64,000 nucleotides of DNA from Abiotrophia defectiva ATCC 49176 (lineage in GTDB: Bacteria > Bacillota > Bacilli > Lactobacillales > Aerococcaceae). The position numbers were made by a program, and so were the translations under genes. The notes under the pieces are model-generated. The model was not told the origin of the DNA. It saw nothing but the letters and a program-made list of their open reading frames with translations, and did not search any database. The stretch's first letter is position 1. Every line of letters begins with the position of its first letter. The DNA is taken from positions 1,451,396 to 1,515,395 of the forward strand of contig NZ_KI535340.1 of NCBI RefSeq assembly GCF_000160075.2. Reading direction: 5' to 3'. Shown piece by piece: positions 16,370 through 24,095 of the stretch.

Positions 16370-17092
16370 ATGGTAGAACCGAAATACAAACGTGTCGTCT
16401 TGAAATTAAGCGGCGAAGCCATGGCTGGACAATCTGGCTTTGGTATTGATCCAGCAACCATCAAAGAAATGGTCAAGGAAATTAAAGAAGTTCACGCCTT
16501 AGGCGTAGAAATCGCCATTATTGTCGGTGGTGGCAATATTTGGCGAGGGATTACAGGGGCTGAGATGGGCATGGAACGGGCGCAAGCCGATTACATGGGC
16601 ATGTTGGCGACTGTCATGAACTCCTTAGCCTTACAAGATGTTCTGGAGAACAATGGCGTGCCAACTCGGGTTCAAACCTCTATCGACATGCGCCAAATTG
16701 CGGAACCATTTATCCGTCGTCGTGCTATCCGCCACTTGGAAAAGGGCCGCGTGGTTATCTTTGCTGCAGGTACCGGGAACCCTTACTTCTCAACTGATAC
16801 TCTAGCCGCTTTGCGCGCTGCGGAAGTGAACGCAGACGTTATCTTGATGGCTAAGAATAATGTGGATGGCGTCTACGATGCTGATCCACGCCAGGATGCC
16901 AATGCAACTAAGTTCGACAACTTGTCCCACTTAGATGTTATTGCTAAGGGCCTAAAGGTTATGGACTCTACCGCTAGCTCCCTCAGCATGGATAACGATA
17001 TTCCATTGGTTGTCTTCAACTTGAATGAACCTGGTAACATTCGTCGGGTAGTTTTGGGTGAATCCATCGGGACGGTCGTTGGCGGCAAATAA
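16370..17092 (+). CDS. pyrH: Uridylate kinase (UMP kinase)
   Basis: A 240-residue amino-acid-kinase-fold enzyme that phosphorylates UMP to UDP. Seen: [12 protein letters not shown] at the N-terminus, [46 protein letters not shown] and the DGVYDADPR segment, all diagnostic of bacterial hexameric PyrH. Length is normal. RBS AAGGAG precedes ATG 16370. As in many Firmicutes it sits between tsf and frr, although here each of the three is separated by a terminator. Confidence 0.97.
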   Translation: MVEPKYKRVVLKLSGEAMAGQSGFGIDPATIKEMVKEIKEVHALGVEIAIIVGGGNIWRGITGAEMGMERAQADYMGMLATVMNSLALQDVLENNGVPTRVQTSIDMRQIAEPFIRRRAIRHLEKGRVVIFAAGTGNPYFSTDTLAALRAAEVNADVILMAKNNVDGVYDADPRQDANATKFDNLSHLDVIAKGLKVMDSTASSLSMDNDIPLVVFNLNEPGNIRRVVLGESIGTVVGGK

Positions 17093-17100
17093 TGATTTTT

Positions 17101-17134
17101 AAGAGCGTCTCCTAGTCTCTGAGGCGCTCTTTTT
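17101..17134 (+). terminator. pyrH terminator
   Basis: AAGAGCG paired with CGCTCTT, with an inner CTC/GAG, followed by TTTTTGG. Confidence 0.85.
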
Positions 17135-17170
17135 GGATAAAAATAGGCTATACTCAAGCTAGATTAAATA

Positions 17171-17179
17171 TGCTATAAT
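17171..17179 (+). promoter_or_regulatory. Extended -10 promoter of frr
   Basis: TGCTATAAT about 34 bases before the frr ATG; no clear -35 box. Confidence 0.6.
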
Positions 17180-17212
17180 AAGTTAGTACAAAATATGCAG
17201 GAGGCTGTCTCA

Positions 17213-17770
17213 ATGACTACTGAATTAATCAAAGATACTAAGCAACGTATGCAAAAGACCGTTGACGCCTACCAACGCGAGTTAGGTTCTATTCGGGCTG
17301 GGCGTGCTAATGCCAGCATTTTAGACCGTATTAGCGTTGAATACTATGGCGTGCCAACTCCCCTCAACCAATTAGCATCCATCACCATTCCAGAGGCGCG
17401 TATGCTTTTGATTACGCCTTATGACAAAGGAACCCTAGGGGATATCGAGAAAGCAATCTTAATGAGTGATGTGGGCATTACGCCATCTAACGATGGGTCT
17501 GTGGTGCGTTTGGTCATTCCTGCCTTGACCCAAGAGCGTCGTCAAGAATTGGCTAAAACCGTTGGTAAGGAACAAGAAGGGGCTAAGGTCCGTGTTCGTA
17601 ACATCCGTCGTGATGCCATTGACCATGCTAAGAAGGCAGAGAAGAACAAGGAAATCACCGAAGATGATTTGAAAGGTCTGGAAAAAGACATTCAAAAGTT
17701 AACAGACGACTTCGTCAAAGAAATCGAAAAATTAACGGCTGAGAAAGAAAAAGAAATCTTAGAAAAATAA
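17213..17770 (+). CDS. frr: Ribosome recycling factor
   Basis: A 185-residue factor that, with EF-G, splits post-termination ribosomes. Seen: [15 protein letters not shown] and [22 protein letters not shown] (family signatures), [26 protein letters not shown], and a C-terminal three-helix bundle with the Lys/Glu pattern. The open frame reaches six codons further upstream, but CAGGAGG overlaps those codons and points to the ATG at 17213, which also gives the standard 185 residues. Own extended -10 promoter and own terminator. Confidence 0.97.
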   Translation: MTTELIKDTKQRMQKTVDAYQRELGSIRAGRANASILDRISVEYYGVPTPLNQLASITIPEARMLLITPYDKGTLGDIEKAILMSDVGITPSNDGSVVRLVIPALTQERRQELAKTVGKEQEGAKVRVRNIRRDAIDHAKKAEKNKEITEDDLKGLEKDIQKLTDDFVKEIEKLTAEKEKEILEK

Positions 17771-17779
17771 GACTTTATC

Positions 17780-17820
17780 GACGTGGATTCTGTTGTATAG
17801 CAGGATTTGCGTCTTTTTTT
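17780..17820 (+). terminator. frr terminator
   Basis: A 13-bp stem (several G-U pairs) from GACGTGGATTCTG and CAGGATTTGCGTC, 8-base loop, followed by seven T residues. Confidence 0.85.
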
Positions 17821-17833
17821 CTTACCTAAAAAA

Positions 17834-17842
17834 TGCTATAAT
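17834..17842 (+). promoter_or_regulatory. Extended -10 promoter of panE
   Basis: TGCTATAAT, 38 bases upstream of the ATG. Same type as the frr and NfeD promoters here. Confidence 0.6.
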
Positions 17843-17880
17843 GAAGTTAGTTAATAAACTTACATAGGAGGGGACTTGTT

Positions 17881-18807
17881 ATGTTAACCTATATTGTAGG
17901 TGCCGGCGCAATGGGTTGCCGTTTCGGCTACCAAATGGCTGAAGCTGGCCAAAAAGTTGTCTTGTTCGATGGCTGGCAAGATCACATTCAAGCAATCAAA
18001 GAAAAAGGACTAATTATTACCGGTGACCAAGACAAGACGGTAGCCTTAGATATTCGGCCTTTTGGTCAGGATGCGTCTGTCTGTGACCTCATGATTCTTT
18101 TCGTCAAAGCCCACCAATTGGAGACAACCTTGCAGGAAACGGCTCACTTACGTGATCAGCACACCAAGGTTTTCTGTTTACTTAATGGTTTAGGACATGA
18201 AGAAGTCATTAAACGATACGTGGATCCACACAATATTATGATGGGGGTAACCGTTTGGACTGCTGTCCTTCTTGGTCCGGGGCAAGTTCGTCTCAAAGAT
18301 TCGGGAACCATTAATTTCTGTGCGCTTGACCCAAGCGGTAAAGAAGTTGGCCTAGAGGTAGAAGCTTTACTTAACCAAGCTGGGCTTAATGCGACATATG
18401 ACCAAGAAGTCTTTAAGGCTATCTGGACTAAGGCCTGTGTCAATGGGACCATGAACTCTACTTGTGCCTTAACAGATTGTACCATTGCAGAGTTCTTCTC
18501 TTCGGAAGAGGGGCGCTTAATCGTTCGTCAACTTATGCACGAGTTCATCACTGTAGCCAAAGCCAAAGGTATCGCCCTCGATGAAGAGAAAATCTACCAG
18601 TACCTTATGGACTTATCTGTTAAGCTAGCAGGTCACTATCCATCTATGCACCAAGATCTGGTTCAACAAAAACGCCTAACTGAAATTGACTACATCAATG
18701 GGGCTGTTGCACGTATGGGGGCCGACTTAGGCATTGATACACCTTACTGTAAAATGGTGACGGAGTTCATCCATGTTAAGGAGCGACAAATTGGGGTGCG
18801 CGCCTAG
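17881..18807 (+). CDS. panE: 2-dehydropantoate 2-reductase family protein
   Basis: A 308-residue NADPH-dependent oxidoreductase of the ketopantoate reductase family. Seen: Rossmann motif YIVGAGAMGCRFGYQMAEAG at the N-terminus, VKAHQLETTL after the fourth strand, LLNGLGHEE, and the C-terminal helical domain with KAIWTKACVNGTMNSTCAL (catalytic Lys) and a closing Y-P-SMHQDLVQQKRLTEIDYINGAV, where Glu and Asp bind pantoate. It would reduce ketopantoate to pantoate for CoA synthesis. Homologues of this family also act on other 2-keto acids, and no other pan genes are nearby, so the substrate is likely but not certain. Confidence 0.85.
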   Translation: MLTYIVGAGAMGCRFGYQMAEAGQKVVLFDGWQDHIQAIKEKGLIITGDQDKTVALDIRPFGQDASVCDLMILFVKAHQLETTLQETAHLRDQHTKVFCLLNGLGHEEVIKRYVDPHNIMMGVTVWTAVLLGPGQVRLKDSGTINFCALDPSGKEVGLEVEALLNQAGLNATYDQEVFKAIWTKACVNGTMNSTCALTDCTIAEFFSSEEGRLIVRQLMHEFITVAKAKGIALDEEKIYQYLMDLSVKLAGHYPSMHQDLVQQKRLTEIDYINGAVARMGADLGIDTPYCKMVTEFIHVKERQIGVRA

Positions 18808-18824
18808 TAACTAAGCCCAAAGGC

Positions 18825-18852
18825 TTGACACTTAGGCTCTTTATGGTATAAT
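18825..18852 (+). promoter_or_regulatory. Strong promoter of the rimP-nusA-infB operon
   Basis: TTGACA (18825-18830), 16-base spacer, TATAAT (18847-18852): both boxes are perfect consensus. Confidence 0.85.
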
Positions 18853-18880
18853 GAATACAGTCGAAATCAAGTTGGAAAGG

Positions 18881-18906
18881 AGTGAGCGGTGACGCTTGCT
18901 CTTTTT
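18881..18906 (+). terminator. Attenuator-like hairpin in the rimP-nusA leader
   Basis: AGTGAGCG / CGCTTGCT (8 bp with G-U pairs) closed by a GTGA tetraloop and followed by CTTTTTG, between the promoter and rimP. It looks like an intrinsic terminator inside the leader, so operon expression may be set by read-through. Confidence 0.6.
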
Positions 18907-18928
18907 GCATGAGAGAATGAGGTGAACT

Positions 18929-19402
18929 ATGAGTGCAATTTTAGATAAGGTGACACCAGCCATTACCGAGATAGTAGAAGCCAACGGCTGCTACTTGGTT
19001 GACATGGAATATGTCAAGGAAGGTAAGTCTTGGTTCCTTCGCATCTATGCGGATAAACCAGGACGGATTGACATTGATGACTGTGCGGCCATCAGTGAGC
19101 AAATCAGCGAACATCTGGATAGTATTAAGCCTGATCCATTTCCTGAGGCTTATTTCTTAGAGGTCTCATCACCAGGGGCGGAACGGCCATTGAAAACTGA
19201 TCAAGCCTTGCGAGAGGCAATAGGTGAGTATGTGCATTTAGACTACTATGCGCCACAACACGGTGCTAAGAGCCATGAAGGGACTTTAGAAGCTGTGACA
19301 GATGACAAAGTTGCGCTGACTGTCCAAATTAAAACTGTCAAAAAACAACTAGAAATCGAACGCCAAGCCATCGCCAAAGCGCGTCTGGCTATTAAGTTCT
19401 AA
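18929..19402 (+). CDS. rimP: Ribosome maturation factor RimP
   Basis: A 157-residue 30S assembly factor. Seen: LVDMEYVKEGKSWFLRIYADKPGRIDIDDCAAISEQISEHLD (N-terminal domain) and FLEVSSPGAERPLKT, the signature before the C-terminal SH3-like domain. GAGGTGAACT precedes ATG. First gene of the classic rimP-nusA-ylxR-ylxQ-infB-rbfA operon, with 21 bases to nusA. Confidence 0.97.
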   Translation: MSAILDKVTPAITEIVEANGCYLVDMEYVKEGKSWFLRIYADKPGRIDIDDCAAISEQISEHLDSIKPDPFPEAYFLEVSSPGAERPLKTDQALREAIGEYVHLDYYAPQHGAKSHEGTLEAVTDDKVALTVQIKTVKKQLEIERQAIAKARLAIKF

Positions 19403-19423
19403 TAGACTACTGGAGGATAGACA

Positions 19424-20617
19424 ATGAGTAAGGAACTTGTTAAAGCAATGCAGGTTTTAGAAGAAGAAAAGGGGATTTCTCGCCAAGTCATTAAGGAAGC
19501 CCTGGAATCTGCCTTAGCTCTAGCATATAAGAAAAACTATGACCAAGCCCAAAACGTGGAAGTCCAATTCGATGAGAATAAGGGCACCATTAAGGTCTAC
19601 TCGGTCAAAGAAGTTGTAGAAACCAACTATGATTCGACCTTAGAAATCAGCCTAGAAGAAGCGCTCAAGATTAACCGCGCTTACGAAATTGGCGACAAAA
19701 TCAAATTCGAAGTGACACCTAAGGACTTCGGTCGTATTGCGACTCAGACAGCTAAGCACGTCATCATGCAACGTATTCGCGAAGCAGAGCGGGAAAACAT
19801 CTTCGAAGAATTCAGCCAATATGTAGATGAAATCATGACCGGGACGGTAGAACGTCAAGATCACCGCTTTATCTATGTCAATATTGGTCGTGTGGAAGCT
19901 ATCATGCCACTTGGAGAACAAATTCCTAGCGAACAATTTGAACCTGATCAACGTATTAAGGTTTATGTAGCCAAGGTTGATAAGACAAGCAAGGGCCCAC
20001 AAATCGTGGTCAGCCGTGCTCACAATGATTTCTTGCGCCGCCTCTTCGAACAGGAAGTACCAGAAATCTACGATGGTACGGTTGAAGTCATGGCCATCGC
20101 TCGTGAAGCAGGTGACCGTGCCAAAGTAGCAGTGCGTTCACGCGACAAGAATATCGACCCTGTTGGGACCTGTGTGGGCCCACGTGGTCAACGTGTTCAA
20201 GCCATCGTTAACGAACTCAACGGCGAAAACATGGACATCATCGAATGGAATGAAGATCCAGTTGTCTTCATCCAAAATGCTTTGAGCCCTGCTCAAGTTA
20301 TCAAGGTTGATTTCAACGAAGAAGCGCATGCTTGCATCGTGGTAGTACCGGATAACCAATTATCCTTGGCCATCGGTAAACGAGGTCAAAATGCCCGCCT
20401 TGCTGCTCGATTGACTACCTATAAGATTGACATCAAGTCAGAATCTTCTTATGCTGACTACTTAGAAGAGCAAGCCGCCTTAGCCTTAGAAGCTCAAGCT
20501 GCAGCTGAAGCCGCTCAAGACCAAGATTCAACAGATGATTCTGTAGTCGAGGCGCGTGATCAAGCTGTAGAAGCGGAAGAGGCAGTGCTTGAAGCTGAAC
20601 CTGCTAGCGATCAATAA
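19424..20617 (+). CDS. nusA: Transcription termination/antitermination protein NusA
   Basis: A 397-residue RNA-polymerase-binding factor that enhances pausing and hairpin termination. Seen: N-terminal RNAP-binding domain (MSKELVKAMQVLEEEKGIS...ALESALALAYKK), S1 domain (GTVERQDHRFIYVNIGRVEAIMPLGEQI, about 135-200), KH1 (DPVGTCVGPRGQRVQAIVNELNGE) and KH2 (LAIGKRGQNARLAARLTTYKIDI), then a short acidic Ala/Glu-rich tail (about 350-397). The extra C-terminal acidic repeats of E. coli NusA are absent, as in other Firmicutes. If the leader hairpin is a real terminator, NusA could influence its own operon. Confidence 0.98.
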   Translation: MSKELVKAMQVLEEEKGISRQVIKEALESALALAYKKNYDQAQNVEVQFDENKGTIKVYSVKEVVETNYDSTLEISLEEALKINRAYEIGDKIKFEVTPKDFGRIATQTAKHVIMQRIREAERENIFEEFSQYVDEIMTGTVERQDHRFIYVNIGRVEAIMPLGEQIPSEQFEPDQRIKVYVAKVDKTSKGPQIVVSRAHNDFLRRLFEQEVPEIYDGTVEVMAIAREAGDRAKVAVRSRDKNIDPVGTCVGPRGQRVQAIVNELNGENMDIIEWNEDPVVFIQNALSPAQVIKVDFNEEAHACIVVVPDNQLSLAIGKRGQNARLAARLTTYKIDIKSESSYADYLEEQAALALEAQAAAEAAQDQDSTDDSVVEARDQAVEAEEAVLEAEPASDQ

Positions 20618-20640
20618 GGCTAAGTGAAGGAGGGGACCCG

Positions 20641-20946
20641 ATGCAAACGAAGAAACAGCAAGCACCACGTAAGGTGCCAATGCGTAAATGTATTGTATCC
20701 CAGACCATGTTCCCTAAGAAGGAACTGGTCCGGGTGGTCAAATCCAAAGAAGGACAGATTTCGATTGACCCAAGCGGTCGTCAAAATGGTCGTGGTGCCT
20801 ATATTGGCCTAGACCGCAATCTAGCCTTGGAAGCCAAGAAGAAACGGACTTTTGACCGTGCTTTCAGTATGAAAGTGGAAGACGCCTTCTACGATGAGCT
20901 CTATGCCTATATTGATCATCAACAGGCGCGTAAAGAATTACTATGA
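20641..20946 (+). CDS. ylxR: YlxR family RNA-binding protein (RnpM)
   Basis: A 101-residue YlxR/DUF448 protein. Seen: KVPMRKCIVSQTMFPKKELVRVVKSKEG and the GRQNGRGAYIGLD signature, an exposed basic patch fitting RNA binding. Known: YlxR of Firmicutes has been reported to bind RNase P RNA and modulate its activity. AAGGAGGGGACCC precedes ATG. It overlaps ylxQ by four bases (ATGA), so the two are coupled. Confidence 0.95.
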   Translation: MQTKKQQAPRKVPMRKCIVSQTMFPKKELVRVVKSKEGQISIDPSGRQNGRGAYIGLDRNLALEAKKKRTFDRAFSMKVEDAFYDELYAYIDHQQARKELL

Positions 20947-21239
20947 CACCAGAACAAAAGAAATTGAACATGTTAGGCTTGGCCAACCGGTCGGGTAACC
21001 TGATTAGTGGTGACGAACTGGTCGAGAAAGCCATTAAACGCGGACGTGTTGCCTTGGTCCTCTGTGCCCAAGATGTCAGCGACGCCACCAGTGCACGTTA
21101 TCAGGATTGGTCCCAGCGCTATCATGTTCCACTAGAAATGACATTTAACCGAGAACAAATCAGTCACGCTGTGGGAAAGACTCGTTCGATTGTGGCCATC
21201 ACCAATCAGGGCATGGCCAAGACCTATCTTTCCTACTAG
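20943..21239 (+). CDS. ylxQ: L7Ae/L30e-family ribosomal protein-like YlxQ
   Basis: A 98-residue protein of the L7Ae/L30e/Gadd45 fold. Seen: LNMLGLANRSGNLISGDELVEKAIKRGRVALVLCAQDVSDATSARY, the conserved K-turn-binding face of the family. In B. subtilis the paralogues YbxF and YlxQ bind kink-turn RNA; the cellular role is unclear. Its ATG overlaps the ylxR stop (ATGA). Confidence 0.93.
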   Translation: MTPEQKKLNMLGLANRSGNLISGDELVEKAIKRGRVALVLCAQDVSDATSARYQDWSQRYHVPLEMTFNREQISHAVGKTRSIVAITNQGMAKTYLSY

Positions 21240-21277
21240 CCCTACTGACCATTTCTTAGGAATAGGAAGGTGAGACA

Positions 21278-23575
21278 ATGACAGTTAGTCGCGTATATGA
21301 ATTTGCCAAAGCGCATAATATGAGCTCTAAGGCTGTATTAGAATTGGCTAAAAAGAATGGTATTGAATTCAATAGCCATATGTCCTCCATGACCGAGGGC
21401 CAAACTCAAGAATTGGAACGCTTATTGCGTCAACCAAAAGCTGCGCCTGCAGAGAAAGCAGCATCTAAACCAAAACAAGACAAGCCAGCACCTAAGGCTA
21501 AGTCTGAAGCTAAGCAAGGCCACAAACAAACCGACAACAAGGGCCAAAATCAAGGCCACCAAGGTCACAAGCAAGCTAAGAAGCCACATGGCCAGGAGTC
21601 TGCTAAAAACCACGAAGGCCAAGCCAAGGCTAAGCCTGAAGGCAACCGCCACAATGGCCAACAGTCTAACAACCAAAATCAACGTCACAATCAAGCAGAC
21701 TTTGATGGCAATCGTCGGGCTGGCGGTAGCCGCCGTAAGAACCGCGGTCGTCACAACCGTCAAAATGCCAACGTAACGGAATCCAAGGGGATTACAGCGC
21801 GTAAGCATAAGGAATTGCCAGAGAAGTTAGTTTACACGGAAGGCATGAATATCCAGGAGATTGCTAAGCTCTTCCACCGTGACGCCAGTGAAATCATCAA
21901 GAAACTCCTCATGCTAGGAGTTATGGCCAACCAAAACCAAGCCCTTTCCAAGGAAGTCATTGAATTAATTGCCATGGAATATGGGGTAGAAGCGGAAGAA
22001 AAAGTGGTCATTGATAATGCTGACTTGGAACGTCACTTTGCCCAAGAAGAAATTAAGCCTGAAAACTTAGTAGCACGTCCACCAGTTGTAACCATCATGG
22101 GTCACGTCGACCATGGTAAAACCACGCTCTTGGACCAATTGCGTAACACCAATGTGTCTGAAGGCGAAGCCGGCGGGATTACCCAACATATTGGGGCCTA
22201 CCAAGTTAAGATTAACGACAAGTTAATTACCTTCTTGGATACACCTGGTCACGAGGCCTTCACTACCATGCGTGCCCGTGGTGCTGATGTTACCGACATC
22301 ACTATTATCGTGGTAGCAGCAGATGACGGGGTCATGCCACAAACAGTTGAAGCCATCAACCACGCTAAAGCGGCTGAGGTTCCAATCATCGTAGCTATTA
22401 ACAAGATTGATAAGCCAGGTGCTAACCCTGATCGTGTCATGCAAGAATTAACCGAGTACGGTTTGATTCCTGAAGCATGGGGTGGGGAAACCATCTTTGT
22501 GCCAATTTCTGCCAAGTTCAATCAAAACATTGAAGAACTCTTAGAAATGATTCTCTTAGTTTCTGAAGTGGAAGAATTGAAGGCTGATCCTAATCGCTTG
22601 GCTATCGGGACCGTTATCGAAGCTCGTTTAGACAAGTCTCAAGGGTCAACCGCAACCCTCTTGGTACAACAAGGGACCCTAAATGTCGGTGATCCAATCG
22701 TTGTCGGGAACACCTTTGGTAAAGTCCGGACCATGGTTAACGATGCCGGTCGTCGTATTCGTCAGGCTGGTCCAGCTACACCAGTGGAAATTACTGGTTT
22801 GAATGACGCCCCACAAGCAGGTGATCTCTTTGTCGTCTTCCCAGACGAAAAATCTGCGCGTGCAGCGGGTGAAGAACGTGCTAAACGTGCTCAATTGGCT
22901 ATGCGTGACCTTAAGAAGAAGGTGACCTTGGACAACTTGTTCGAGAGCCTGCAAGAAGGCGAGCTCAAGTCTGTTAATGTCATCATCAAAGGGGACGTAC
23001 AAGGTTCCGTTGAAGCCTTGTCCGCTAGTCTTCAGAAGATTGATGTTGAAGGCGTCCGCGTGGACATTATCCACCAAGCGGTAGGGGCCATCAACGAAAG
23101 TGATATCACCTTAGCTCAAGCTTCAGGTGCCATCGTAGTCGGCTTTAACGTCCGTCCTACGCCACAAGCGCGTTCCTTGGCTAACGATAACGAAATCGAT
23201 ATTCGTCTTCACCGCATTATCTATAATGTCATCGAGGAAATCGAAACAGCCATGAAGGGTATGTTAGATCCTGAATACGTGGAAGAAATTACCGGTCAAG
23301 TAGTTGTTCGTGAAACCTTCGTAGTTTCTAAGGTTGGGACCATTGCAGGTTCTTATGTCTTAGATGGTTTCATCCAACGTAACAGCAAGGTTCGGATTAT
23401 TCGTGACAACATCGTCATCTACGAAGGCGAATTAGCAAGCCTCAAGCGCTTCAAAGACGATGCCAAAGAAGTATCTAAGGGCTTTGAGTGCGGGATTATG
23501 ATTGAAAACTATAACGACATTAAGATTGACGACATCATCGAACCATACCGTATGGTTGAAGTCAAACGTAGCTAG
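21278..23575 (+). CDS. infB: Translation initiation factor IF-2
   Basis: A 765-residue GTPase that places fMet-tRNA on the ribosome. Seen: an N-terminal IF2_N helix bundle (about 1-50), a low-complexity Lys/Gln/His/Asn-rich linker (about 50-165), a second IF2_N (about 180-235), the G domain with [12 protein letters not shown] (G1), DTPGHEAF (G3) and NKIDKPG (G4), and domains II-IV with the C-terminal tRNA-binding part. No strong internal start for a short isoform was seen. AGGAAGGTGAG precedes ATG. Confidence 0.98.
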   Translation: MTVSRVYEFAKAHNMSSKAVLELAKKNGIEFNSHMSSMTEGQTQELERLLRQPKAAPAEKAASKPKQDKPAPKAKSEAKQGHKQTDNKGQNQGHQGHKQAKKPHGQESAKNHEGQAKAKPEGNRHNGQQSNNQNQRHNQADFDGNRRAGGSRRKNRGRHNRQNANVTESKGITARKHKELPEKLVYTEGMNIQEIAKLFHRDASEIIKKLLMLGVMANQNQALSKEVIELIAMEYGVEAEEKVVIDNADLERHFAQEEIKPENLVARPPVVTIMGHVDHGKTTLLDQLRNTNVSEGEAGGITQHIGAYQVKINDKLITFLDTPGHEAFTTMRARGADVTDITIIVVAADDGVMPQTVEAINHAKAAEVPIIVAINKIDKPGANPDRVMQELTEYGLIPEAWGGETIFVPISAKFNQNIEELLEMILLVSEVEELKADPNRLAIGTVIEARLDKSQGSTATLLVQQGTLNVGDPIVVGNTFGKVRTMVNDAGRRIRQAGPATPVEITGLNDAPQAGDLFVVFPDEKSARAAGEERAKRAQLAMRDLKKKVTLDNLFESLQEGELKSVNVIIKGDVQGSVEALSASLQKIDVEGVRVDIIHQAVGAINESDITLAQASGAIVVGFNVRPTPQARSLANDNEIDIRLHRIIYNVIEEIETAMKGMLDPEYVEEITGQVVVRETFVVSKVGTIAGSYVLDGFIQRNSKVRIIRDNIVIYEGELASLKRFKDDAKEVSKGFECGIMIENYNDIKIDDIIEPYRMVEVKRS

Positions 23576-23589
23576 GAGGGAGTAAGCCT

Positions 23590-23949
23590 ATGGCAAACTA
23601 TCGTGTAGGCCGTGTTCGCCAAGAAATCATGCGTGAAGTCAACCGTATTTTGCTACGCGAAGCCAAAGATCCGCGTATCGAAGGCGTGACTATTACCGAT
23701 GTGGACTTAACTGGTGACTTGCAACAGGCTACCATCTTCTACTCAACACTCAGCGATAAGGCGGGGCAACGTCAGAAGACGGAAGCAGGGCTTAAGGCTG
23801 TAACTGGTCTGGTTCGAAGTGAACTGGGCAAGGTTCTCAAGCTCTACAAGACACCTGAAATCCGCTTTGAACGTGACCGTTCGGTGGATTACGGCAATCG
23901 TATTGATCAATTACTCAATCAAATTCACCAAAAAGATCAAGCAGAATAA
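23590..23949 (+). CDS. rbfA: Ribosome-binding factor A
   Basis: A 119-residue KH-domain protein for late 30S maturation and cold adaptation. Seen: YRVGRVRQEIMREVNRILLREAKDPRI and the C-terminal LYKTPEIRFERDRSVDYGNRIDQLL signature. Last gene of the operon; AGGAGGGAGT precedes ATG, and a strong terminator follows the stop. Confidence 0.97.
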   Translation: MANYRVGRVRQEIMREVNRILLREAKDPRIEGVTITDVDLTGDLQQATIFYSTLSDKAGQRQKTEAGLKAVTGLVRSELGKVLKLYKTPEIRFERDRSVDYGNRIDQLLNQIHQKDQAE

Positions 23950-23952
23950 ACC

Positions 23953-23983
23953 AAAGAGACTAGGTCAGCCTAGTCTCTTTTTT
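23953..23983 (+). terminator. Terminator of the rimP-rbfA operon
   Basis: AAAGAGACTAGG / CCTAGTCTCTTT with a 4-base loop and further T residues; perfect 12-bp stem. Confidence 0.93.
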
Positions 23984-24029
23984 ATGCGCTAAAATGTGAC
24001 CATGTCAGCACAAGTATGAGGAGGGCGAC

Positions 24030-24058
24030 TTGTTTAACTAGCCTATTTAACCTATAAT
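24030..24058 (+). promoter_or_regulatory. ppc promoter
   Basis: TTGTTT (24030-24035), 17-base spacer, TATAAT (24053-24058), 38 bases before the chosen start. Confidence 0.7.
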
Positions 24059-24095
24059 AAGAGTAAGATATTTTGCTAAAGAGAAGGTGACATCC

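Noticed and set aside
21422-21808. Open frames on both strands in the infB linker
   Set aside because: The Lys/Gln/Asn-rich linker has few stops in other frames by composition; the infB frame is continuous with conserved domains on both sides.
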